From: Hydrogenothermus sp.
GTDB taxonomy: Bacteria > Aquificota > Aquificia > Aquificales > Hydrogenothermaceae
Reading direction: 5' to 3'
Length of the DNA: 13,057 nucleotides
NCBI GenBank assembly: GCA_003978675.1
Contig: QNYP01000060.1
Location: forward strand, 1-13,057
Part shown: in pieces, positions 6,849 through 13,057 of the stretch
How positions within the stretch are numbered: position 1 is the stretch's first letter
How the letters are laid out: every line of letters begins with the position of its first letter
The notes under the pieces: model-generated
The model's input: the letters and a program-made list of their open reading frames with translations, nothing else
The model's database searches: none
Told to the model about the DNA's origin: nothing
Program-made: the position numbers and the translations under genes

Positions 6849-8989
6849 GCGATGAAGATGCACTAATAAAAAAACTTTTAGATAAGTTAGATTACCTTTC
6901 TGAAGAAGATAGAAATCAAATAAGAAATGCTGTTTATTACATAATTGAAAAACATAAAAACCAGTTTAGAAAATCTGGGGAGCCATATTATATACATCCA
7001 ATAGAGTCTGCTATTATCTTAGCAGATTTAAAGCTAGATAAAACATCAATTATTTCTGCACTTCTTCACGATGTTGTAGAAGATACAGATACTTCTTTAG
7101 AAGAAATAAAAAATTTATTTGGAGAAACTGTTGCAAATATTGTCAATGGTGTTACCAAGATAGGAAAGTATCATTTTGAAAGCAAAGAAGAAGAAGAGGC
7201 AGAAAACTTTAGAAAAATGCTTGTTTCTATGGCTAATGATATAAGGGTAATCCTTGTAAAACTTGCAGATAGACTTCACAATGCGAGAACCTTTGAATTT
7301 TTACCTGAAGAAAAACAAAGAAAAAAAGCAAAAGAAACGTTAGAAATATACGCTCCTTTAGCAGCTAGACTCGGTCTTTGGAAAATAAAATCAGAACTTG
7401 AAGATATATCTTTTAAATATCTTTATCCTGAAGAATATAAGAAAGTTTTAACATTCTTAGCACAGTCAAGAGAAAGACAAGAAAAATACTTAAAAGAAAA
7501 AGTTATTCCTCAAATAGATGAAATTTTAAGAAAACATGGTATTAAAGCAAAGATACAGTACCGTTCAAAACATCTATACAGTATTTTTGAAAAAACTAAA
7601 CGGAAAGGTTTAAAACTAAGTGATGTGTATGATATATATGGTGTTAGAATACTAGTAGATACAGTAAAGGACTGTTATTTAACATTGGGAATTTTACACT
7701 CTGCATTTAAACCTGTTCCAGGAAGATTTAAAGATTACATATCCTTGCCAAAATCTAACCTTTATCAAGCGCTTCATACAACAGTGGTTGGTCCAGAAGG
7801 TAGATTCGTTGAAATACAAATTAAAACCCATCAAATGCATAAAATAGCAGAAGAAGGTATTGCTGCCCATTGGAGATATAAGGGAGGAGAAAAGTTATCA
7901 GAAAAAGATTTGAAATCTTTTGTATGGCTTAGGAACATTTTAGAAAGTATAAAGCAAAACCCATCAAAAGAACTTATAAATACAGTTAAAGGAGATTTAA
8001 TACAAGATGAGATTTTTGTATTTACTCCAAAAGGAGATTTGATAAAACTTCCCTCTGGAGCAACACCTGTTGATTTTGCCTATGCAATACATACTCAGAT
8101 TGGACACAAGTGTAAAGGTGCAAAAGTTAACGGTAGATTGGTTCCTTTAAATACGAAATTGAAAAGCGGAGATGTTATTGAAATTATCACTTCTCCATAT
8201 AAAAAACCAAGTAGACATTGGTTGGATTTTGTTGTTACTTCCAAAGCAAAAACAAATATAAAACAGTATATAAACAAATTAGAAAGGAAAAGAGCTTTAA
8301 AATTTGGAGAAAAACTGCTAGATAGAATTTTAAGAAAGGCAAAGAGGGATATTACTACATTAACAGATGAAGACAAAGAAAAATTAATAAAAAGATTTAA
8401 TTTTAAAAATTTTGAAGATTTAGTTGTAGCTATTGGTGACGGAAAAATTTCCTTAAACAAAGTTTTAAGAGTTTTACAAGGGAAAGAAGAAGAAAAAACA
8501 AAAAAAACAGTAAAACAGAAAACCCAAACAGAAGGAATTATTGAAGTAGATGGAATAAGTAATCTTTTATGTCATACTGCAAAGTGTTGTAAACCTATTC
8601 CAGGAGATGAAATAATAGGAATTATCACAAAAGGAAAGGGAATAACTATACACATAAAAGATTGTCCAAATGCTAAAAACATATTAGAGGAACACCCAGA
8701 GAAAAAAGTAGATATAAAATGGAGAGAAGATTTATCAGGAGCTTTTTATAATGTTGCCCTTAGAGTAATATCGGAAGATAGACCAGGACTTTTAGCAGAG
8801 GTTTCTTCTGCTATAGCTTCTCAAAAATCTAATATATCAAATGCCAATATAAGAATAAGAGCAGATGGAAAAGCTATAAATGATTTTATAATATCTATTA
8901 AGAATAAAGACCATTTAGATAAGGTCCTTTCTGCAATAAAAACTGTAAAAGGTGTAAATGAAGCTTTTAGATTACAAAAAGCAAGATGA
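6845..8989 (+). CDS. Bifunctional (p)ppGpp synthetase/hydrolase (RelA/SpoT family)
   Basis: A full-length 714-aa Rel enzyme that makes and degrades the stringent-response alarmone (p)ppGpp in the cytoplasm. Order of domains: HD hydrolase (His51 in YIHPIE; HDVVED at 75-80; Asp142 in ADRLHN), all metal and catalytic residues present; synthetase (DIYGVRIL; RFKD at 294-297; catalytic-region Glu323 in FVEIQIKT); TGS (about 388-450, beginning DEIFVFTPKG); helical and zinc-finger region (Cys576, His577, Cys581, Cys582, Cys607); ACT (about 636-710, ISEDRPGLLAEVSSAI). The RxKD form of the synthetase loop is typical of bifunctional Rel/SpoT, while monofunctional RelA has ExDD. Both activities are therefore expected. 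Its start overlaps the upstream stop (ATGA), and its 3' end overlaps epmA by 32 bases. Confidence 0.95.
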   Translation: MSDEDALIKKLLDKLDYLSEEDRNQIRNAVYYIIEKHKNQFRKSGEPYYIHPIESAIILADLKLDKTSIISALLHDVVEDTDTSLEEIKNLFGETVANIVNGVTKIGKYHFESKEEEEAENFRKMLVSMANDIRVILVKLADRLHNARTFEFLPEEKQRKKAKETLEIYAPLAARLGLWKIKSELEDISFKYLYPEEYKKVLTFLAQSRERQEKYLKEKVIPQIDEILRKHGIKAKIQYRSKHLYSIFEKTKRKGLKLSDVYDIYGVRILVDTVKDCYLTLGILHSAFKPVPGRFKDYISLPKSNLYQALHTTVVGPEGRFVEIQIKTHQMHKIAEEGIAAHWRYKGGEKLSEKDLKSFVWLRNILESIKQNPSKELINTVKGDLIQDEIFVFTPKGDLIKLPSGATPVDFAYAIHTQIGHKCKGAKVNGRLVPLNTKLKSGDVIEIITSPYKKPSRHWLDFVVTSKAKTNIKQYINKLERKRALKFGEKLLDRILRKAKRDITTLTDEDKEKLIKRFNFKNFEDLVVAIGDGKISLNKVLRVLQGKEEEKTKKTVKQKTQTEGIIEVDGISNLLCHTAKCCKPIPGDEIIGIITKGKGITIHIKDCPNAKNILEEHPEKKVDIKWREDLSGAFYNVALRVISEDRPGLLAEVSSAIASQKSNISNANIRIRADGKAINDFIISIKNKDHLDKVLSAIKTVKGVNEAFRLQKAR

Positions 8990-9920
8990 TTTAATTTTTA
9001 AAAAAGCAAAAGTAATAAAAGCAATAAGAAACTACTTTGATGAGACAGGAGCAGTAGAGGTTTTTACAGATATTCTTCAAGAATATCCAAATTTAGATAG
9101 CAACATATATCCTCTAAAACTAAAAGCAACAAATTCTAGTGGAGAAGAAAGAACTTACTATCTTCACACATCTCCAGAGCTTCAAATGAAAAAACTACTA
9201 GCAAGATATAAAACAGATATTTATCAAATATCTAAAGTTTTTAGAAATTTTGAGGGGTCTAAAAAACATAAAATAGAATTTACAATGCTTGAATGGTATA
9301 GGGTTGGATATAACCTAGAAGATTTAATGGATGATACTCAAAATATATTTATTCAAACAGCAATTTCTATTTACAAAAAACCAGTATTGAATTATAAGGG
9401 AAAAACATTTGACCTTCGAAAATCGGAAAAAATAACTGTAGATGAGGCTTTTTATAAGTTTACAGGGATTTATAGTGAAGATTATCCAAAAATGATGGAT
9501 TTTTTAAGAAAAAAAGAAAATATAGGAAAAGAAATCCCATATGAGGAGGCATTTTTTAGAATTTATGCATTTTATGTAGAACCTAATTTAGGAAGGGAGG
9601 TTTTGACATTTATTTATGATTATCCACAACAATTTTCTGCAATGGCCAAAATAGAAAATGGAAAAGGAAAAAGATTTGAAGTTTATATAAACGGTTTAGA
9701 ATTAGTAAATGGATACTTTGAGCTTACAGATCCGAAAGAGCAAGAAAAAAGGTTTTTAGAGGATATTAAACAAAAACAACTTGAAACAGGAGAAGTCTAC
9801 GAAATAGATAAACAGTTTCTAAATGCCTTAAAATATTTACCTGATTGTAGTGGAGCATCTTTAGGAGTAGACAGACTTTTTATGGTTTTATTTGATAAAG
9901 AAAATATACAGGAGATCTAA
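8958..9920 (+). CDS. epmA: EF-P lysyltransferase EpmA (GenX/PoxA), class II LysRS paralogue
   Basis: A 320-aa stand-alone catalytic core of a class II lysyl-tRNA synthetase without the anticodon-binding domain, close in length to E. coli EpmA (325 aa). EpmA attaches a lysine-type amino acid to elongation factor P, which helps ribosomes through polyproline stretches. Motif 2 lies at 94-114 (VFRNFEG...EFTMLEWYR), after HTSPE (70-74). Motif 3 lies at 299-307 (GASLGVDRL), after PDCSG. At the position of E. coli Ala298, which is linked to substrate choice, there is Ser301. The ATG at 8958 lies inside the end of the Rel gene (32-bp overlap), preceded by AAAGGTG. No later ATG, GTG or TTG comes before conserved sequence, so this start is likely. 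The matching efp and epmB genes are not in the window. Confidence 0.88.
   Translation: MKLLDYKKQDDLIFKKAKVIKAIRNYFDETGAVEVFTDILQEYPNLDSNIYPLKLKATNSSGEERTYYLHTSPELQMKKLLARYKTDIYQISKVFRNFEGSKKHKIEFTMLEWYRVGYNLEDLMDDTQNIFIQTAISIYKKPVLNYKGKTFDLRKSEKITVDEAFYKFTGIYSEDYPKMMDFLRKKENIGKEIPYEEAFFRIYAFYVEPNLGREVLTFIYDYPQQFSAMAKIENGKGKRFEVYINGLELVNGYFELTDPKEQEKRFLEDIKQKQLETGEVYEIDKQFLNALKYLPDCSGASLGVDRLFMVLFDKENIQEI
9910..9914 (+). promoter_or_regulatory. Shine-Dalgarno site supporting a CTG start
   Basis: AGGAG ends 8 bases before the CTG at 9923. There is no ATG, GTG or TTG in the channel frame between the in-frame stop at 9896-9898 and the TTG at 10145. This site therefore points to the CTG, or a codon right beside it, as the real start of the channel gene. 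Confidence 0.65.
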
Positions 9921-9922
9921 AA

Positions 9923-11479
9923 CTGAAAAAAAAAGAATTTAAATACAAAGAAAAAAGAAGGTTATATGGATATGTAAAATTTATTAAGTTCACTTTATAC
10001 AATATTTTAGAGAACGAGACAAGTCCTTATAAACAGTTATATGATATAGCTGCGTTATTTTTAGTTATAACTTCATCTATAGCTATACTTTTTGATATTA
10101 TTCCCAATTGGAATACTAAACTACCCCCTGATTTAAATTCTTATTTGGCAGAGTATGAATATATAGTTTTATGGTTCTTTATTATTGAGTATATTCTTAG
10201 ATGGTGGGTTATATCTAATTTTAGTTCTGATTTTAAGAAAGGATTTTATAAATACCCTTTTAAAAGCTTACCATTTAGAGTTTTTAATGGATTTATAGAA
10301 GCTTTAAAACCTAAAATAAAATGGATGTTAACACCTTATGCAATTATAGATTTGATAGCAATTCTTCCTATATTCAGACCATTAAGGGCTTTTAGAGTTT
10401 TAAGACTTCTTAGAATTTTAAAAGTAATAAGATATGGAGGAGCGATAAAAAGTTTACTTTTAGCTCTTCAAGAACAATCTTTACTTTTTATGTTTATACT
10501 TCTTGCCTTAACCACATGGGTAATTGGTTTTTCACTAGTTGTATATGTAATTGAATATAATGCGGGTAATGAAACTTTTGCTGACATGTGGGATGCTATT
10601 TACTGGGGAATTGTAACTGTTTCCACAGTAGGATATGGAGATATAACCCCTATTACAGAACATGGAAAGTTTTTAACAGCAGTAATGATAGGGGGAGGTA
10701 TGATATTAGCAGCATCTTTAACAGGAACATTTTCAGCAGCTTTGGTAAGTAGATTAATGAGTGTAAAAGGAGGAGATTTAAAATTGGAAACACTTGAAAA
10801 TCATATAGTTATTTGTGGATGGAATGAAACAGCAGAAGAAATTGTAGAGCAGATGATTTCTATGGGATTAGACAAGGAAAAGGGTATAGTAATAATAACG
10901 AATGTGCCAAGGGAAAATTTTGGTATAAAACTTCCAGATTATATTGGTTATAAAAAAGGAGATTTTGTTCATGACCATATACTTTTAGATGTAGCTGTTG
11001 ACAAAGCGTCTGACATAATTATAGTTGCGGAAAGAGAAGAAGGTCTTAGTGAAAGAAATATAGATGCAAGGACTGCTTTAGCTGCTATGATAATATCAAG
11101 TATAAATCCGGAAGCTAACATATACGTAGAAGTTTTACTAGACGAAGATGCAGAAATATTCAAAAAAAGAATGAGAGTAAGAGAAGTTTTAATTCATGGA
11201 CAGTTAATAGGTAAAATTCTCTTTTCTAGTATACTAAATCCTGGAGCTACCGATTTAATAAAAGAATTGATAGATAAAGAAAGCGGTATAAAAAAAGTCA
11301 AAATGTCTAACATAGGAGAATTTGAGACCTTTGGAGAATTATTAATAGCAGCTAGAGAAAAACATTTTTTACCTATAGCAGTAGAGAGGAATAAACAAGT
11401 TATTTTAAATCCAAAGGATGATTTTATATTAAAACAAACTGATTTTGTTTTTTTAATACCAACAGGTTTTGATAGATGA
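9923..11479 (+). CDS. Voltage-sensor-type K+ channel with RCK (TrkA-N) domain, CTG start
   Basis: A 518-aa inner-membrane potassium channel of the voltage-gated ion channel superfamily. Segments, numbered from the CTG: S1 about 40-60 (YDIAALFLVITSSIAILFD), S2 78-98, S3 138-151 (YAIIDLIAILPIF), S4 152-170 with basic residues every third position (RPLRAFRVLRLLRILKVIR), S5 about 186-210, pore helix and K+ filter TVGYGD (235-240), S6 about 248-274. The C-terminal RCK domain follows from about 293 (ENHIVICGWNETAEEIV, as in MthK-type gating domains), where ligands such as nucleotides or Ca2+ may act. Starting at TTG 10145 would delete S1, while the open frame and a good AGGAG reach back to CTG 9923. 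The gene starts 2 bases after the epmA stop and overlaps hemD by 4 bases (ATGA). An ATG altered by a sequencing error is the alternative to a true CTG start. Confidence 0.85.
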   Translation: MKKKEFKYKEKRRLYGYVKFIKFTLYNILENETSPYKQLYDIAALFLVITSSIAILFDIIPNWNTKLPPDLNSYLAEYEYIVLWFFIIEYILRWWVISNFSSDFKKGFYKYPFKSLPFRVFNGFIEALKPKIKWMLTPYAIIDLIAILPIFRPLRAFRVLRLLRILKVIRYGGAIKSLLLALQEQSLLFMFILLALTTWVIGFSLVVYVIEYNAGNETFADMWDAIYWGIVTVSTVGYGDITPITEHGKFLTAVMIGGGMILAASLTGTFSAALVSRLMSVKGGDLKLETLENHIVICGWNETAEEIVEQMISMGLDKEKGIVIITNVPRENFGIKLPDYIGYKKGDFVHDHILLDVAVDKASDIIIVAEREEGLSERNIDARTALAAMIISSINPEANIYVEVLLDEDAEIFKKRMRVREVLIHGQLIGKILFSSILNPGATDLIKELIDKESGIKKVKMSNIGEFETFGELLIAAREKHFLPIAVERNKQVILNPKDDFILKQTDFVFLIPTGFDR

Positions 11480-12150
11480 AAAATCTAGTTATAACAAGAG
11501 AAGAACCAATAGAAGAACATATAAAACTTCTAGCAAATGAAAAAGGAGTAAATATATTTCATTTACCTTTAATTAAAACAAAATCTTTAGAAATAAATGT
11601 AGAAATTCCGTCAAATTATGATTTTTTAATAATTACCTCAAAAAAAACATTAAAGTACTTTAAAAATTTAGAAATTTTAGATAAAAATAAACCTGTTTTA
11701 ACTACAGGAGATAAGACAAAAAAATTTTTAAAAAGTCTAGGATTTACAAATATAATCATTCCTAAAAAACAAAGTGCAGAAGGCATTAAGGAGTATATAT
11801 ATAACAATAATTTACAAAGTAAAAAGTTTTTATTCTTAAGAGCAAAAAAAGGAAAAAAAATAGATTTACCAAATATAACAGTTATTCCTGTATATGAAAC
11901 AATAACTAATTTCCCTGATAATAAAAAAGAATTTTTGAAGTTGATTAATAAAGACACCTACATCCTTTTTTCAAGTCCTTCTACTTTTAAAGGATTTAAG
12001 GAAAACTTTGAAAATTATAAAGATTTATTAGCAAAAATAAAAGTAATCCCAATAGGAGATACGACTAAAACAGAATTGGAAAAGGATTATATAAAAATTT
12101 TTGCTGTTCCAACAAAACCTTCCATAGAGGAAGTTATTAAGCTACTTTAA
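11476..12150 (+). CDS. hemD: Uroporphyrinogen-III synthase (HemD-like)
   Basis: A 224-aa protein with the bilobed HemD layout. HemD cyclises hydroxymethylbilane to uroporphyrinogen III for heme, siroheme and corrinoid synthesis. Family signs: N-terminal VITRE (about 5-9), HLPLIKTK (29-36), FLIITSKKTLKYF (50-62), VLTTGDKTKKFLKSLGF (73-89), SAEGIKEYI, LFLRAKKGK, VIPVYET, ILFSSPSTFKGF (168-179) and IPIGDTTKTELEK (191-203). This superfamily is poorly conserved, so the call rests on this ordered pattern. It is last in the seven-gene run; its ATG overlaps the channel stop (ATGA). Its 3' end overlaps the convergent lpxC by 14 bases, leaving no room for a terminator between them. Runs of A in the gene (such as 11638-11647) are prone to sequencing slips, but the frame is intact. 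Confidence 0.8.
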   Translation: MKNLVITREEPIEEHIKLLANEKGVNIFHLPLIKTKSLEINVEIPSNYDFLIITSKKTLKYFKNLEILDKNKPVLTTGDKTKKFLKSLGFTNIIIPKKQSAEGIKEYIYNNNLQSKKFLFLRAKKGKKIDLPNITVIPVYETITNFPDNKKEFLKLINKDTYILFSSPSTFKGFKENFENYKDLLAKIKVIPIGDTTKTELEKDYIKIFAVPTKPSIEEVIKLL

Positions 12151-13009
12151 CATTTTTCTTTAAAGAGATTTCACTGGCTTTTTTTAATGAAAATGCCTTT
12201 TCTTCTATTAATTTTCTAACAAACTTTGCATTTAATGCGTGTCCACCTTTAAAGGAGTATATATTCCCTATAAGAGGATAACCAAGTAAGTATAAGTCTC
12301 CAATTAAATCTAAAAGTTTATGTCTTACAGGTTCATCATCAAATCTTAATCCTTCTGGATTTAAAACAGTTTCTTCTTTAAAAACAACTGCATTCTCTAA
12401 AGAACCACCTTTCGCAAGCCCAAGGTTCCTTAAAGCTTCTACTTCTTCATAAAAACAGTAAGTTCTTGCTGGAGAAACCAAATTATAATTATCTTTAAAC
12501 TGATTAAATGTAAATTTTTTATTTCCTATTATTTGGTTATTATACTTAGCTTCAAAAGAAAAAATTGGTTCATCAGATACAAAAGCTTCTATAAACTTGT
12601 CTCCATCATATACATAAATATCCTTTTCTAAAACAGCATAAACTTTTTCTTCACGAAGTGTTTTAATACCAGCTTTTTTTATCAAATTTATAAATTCATT
12701 AGCACTGCCATCTAGTATAGGGACTTCATCACCATTTATTTCAATTATGAGATTATCTATTCCTAAGAAGTATAAAGATGCCATTAGATGTTCTATAGTT
12801 TGAACCTTTTCGCCAAGGTCTTCTATAGTTGTAGAAAATTCAAAACTTTTTGCATATGTTATATAAGCAGGGATTTTTACTCCATTTTTTATAAAAACAA
12901 TTCCAGAATTAGCTTTAGCCGGCTTTAATGTAAGACTTACAAAATCTCCAGAATGTAGTCCTATACCATTTATAGTCGTTTCTCTAGAAATAGTTCTCTG
13001 ATTTAAATA
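12137..13009 (-). CDS. lpxC: UDP-3-O-acyl-N-acetylglucosamine deacetylase LpxC (first two codons lost at fold-back)
   Basis: Zinc amidase that commits UDP-GlcNAc-based precursors to lipid A, so the cell has a Gram-negative outer membrane. It reads YLNQRTISRE..., GIGLHSGDF, TIEHLM (zinc His at 12788-12790), VPILDGSANEF, SPARTYCF, KGGSLENAVV, NPEGLRFDDEPVRHKLLDLIGDLYLLG (zinc His at 12320-12322, and Asp four residues on), YSFKGGHALN (catalytic-type His). All zinc ligands are present, and the sequence is close to Aquifex LpxC as I remember it. The frame has no ATG, GTG or TTG upstream of this region. The missing start (M-F before Y-L-N-Q-R-T) is found on the other strand at 13024, in the inverted copy. 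With it, the protein is 292 aa, a normal length. It converges on hemD with overlapping 3' ends. Confidence 0.93.
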   Translation of the reverse strand, partial: YLNQRTISRETTINGIGLHSGDFVSLTLKPAKANSGIVFIKNGVKIPAYITYAKSFEFSTTIEDLGEKVQTIEHLMASLYFLGIDNLIIEINGDEVPILDGSANEFINLIKKAGIKTLREEKVYAVLEKDIYVYDGDKFIEAFVSDEPIFSFEAKYNNQIIGNKKFTFNQFKDNYNLVSPARTYCFYEEVEALRNLGLAKGGSLENAVVFKEETVLNPEGLRFDDEPVRHKLLDLIGDLYLLGYPLIGNIYSFKGGHALNAKFVRKLIEEKAFSLKKASEISLKKNVKVA

Positions 13010-13011
13010 AA
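12982..13011. repeat. Inner arm of right inverted repeat (lpxC 5' end)
   Basis: 30 bp that are perfectly inverted at 13028-13057 (pairs sum to 26039), with a 16-bp spacer 13012-13027. This arm is continuous with the main lpxC gene. The match ends at 13011/13028, where the lpxC frame loses its start codon. Confidence 0.95.
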
Positions 13012-13023
13012 GGTAAACTAGAG

Positions 13024-13057
13024 ATGTTTTATTTAAATCAGAGAACTATTTCTAGAG
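13024..13057 (+). pseudogene. lpxC: Inverted duplicate of lpxC 5' end with the true start codon
   Basis: On the plus strand ATG at 13024 opens M-F-Y-L-N-Q-R-T-I-S-R and runs off the window end. It is the same N-terminus as the minus-strand lpxC, but with the start codon intact and a short native upstream stretch (from about 13012). It is not a second gene. I infer that it is the fold-back half of a chimeric contig end which happens to keep the true lpxC start. Confidence 0.85.

Noticed and set aside
10145..10147. TTG at 10145 as the channel start
   Set aside because: It would remove the first voltage-sensor helix encoded just upstream in the same open frame, and it lacks a ribosome site as good as AGGAG at 9910-9914.
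1..13057. Covalently closed hairpin telomeres of a linear replicon (inverted repeats at both ends)
   Set aside because: The arms lie inside icd and lpxC, both conserved genes. The spacers are 223 and 16 bp, unlike a perfect hairpin tip, and the two ends share no sequence.
13024..13057. A second, divergent lpxC paralogue
   Set aside because: It is identical to the adjacent inverted arm over all 30 bases and stops at the window edge, so duplication of the same locus is the simpler reading.

Overview
This 13-kb, visibly AT-rich window looks like a thermophilic, chemolithoautotrophic bacterium of the Aquificota, most likely Hydrogenothermaceae (Sulfurihydrogenibium/Persephonella type). That is an inference from three things: a 2-oxoglutarate carboxylase-type biotin enzyme pair beside isocitrate dehydrogenase (the reverse TCA carboxylation described in Hydrogenobacter), an LpxC close to the Aquifex enzyme as I remember it, and lysine/glutamate-rich proteins with A/T-ending codons. 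No RNA genes, insertion sequences or CRISPR arrays are visible.

Layout. (1) 159-5244, plus strand: icd - osmC-like - cfiB - cfiA, closely spaced, each with a good Shine-Dalgarno site, closed by a rho-independent terminator at 5251-5275. CfiB and CfiA would carboxylate 2-oxoglutarate to oxalosuccinate, and Icd would reduce that to isocitrate. (2) 5283-12150, plus strand: seven tightly packed genes. These are a secreted alpha-helical protein with possible YfdX-like repeats, a small exported glycine-zipper protein, a DUF4911-like protein, a bifunctional (p)ppGpp synthetase/hydrolase, an EpmA-type EF-P lysyltransferase paralogue, a six-helix voltage-sensor K+ channel with an RCK domain that apparently starts at CTG, and a HemD-like uroporphyrinogen-III synthase. 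(3) 12137-13009, minus strand: lpxC (lipid A synthesis, so a Gram-negative envelope), converging on hemD with a 14-bp overlap of the 3' ends.

The main structural surprise is at the two ends. Bases 1-149 are an exact reverse complement of 373-521. Bases 13028-13057 are an exact reverse complement of 12982-13011. In both cases the outer arm runs exactly to the end of the window and lies inside a gene. This looks like a whole contig with fold-back chimeras at both ends, as produced by strand-displacement amplification or misassembly. On the right, the fold-back carries the true lpxC start codon (ATG at 13024, on the opposite strand) that the main copy lacks. On the left, icd has a frame break exactly where the inverted copy ends (about 522-527). 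It is best explained by about 13 missing bases, which would remove the conserved substrate-binding R-S-L-N-V stretch.

I see no convincing wholly new system. The most promising biology is the icd-osmC-cfiBA cluster, the uncharacterised exported pair in front of relA/spoT, the CTG-started channel, and an EpmA with an altered substrate-pocket residue.
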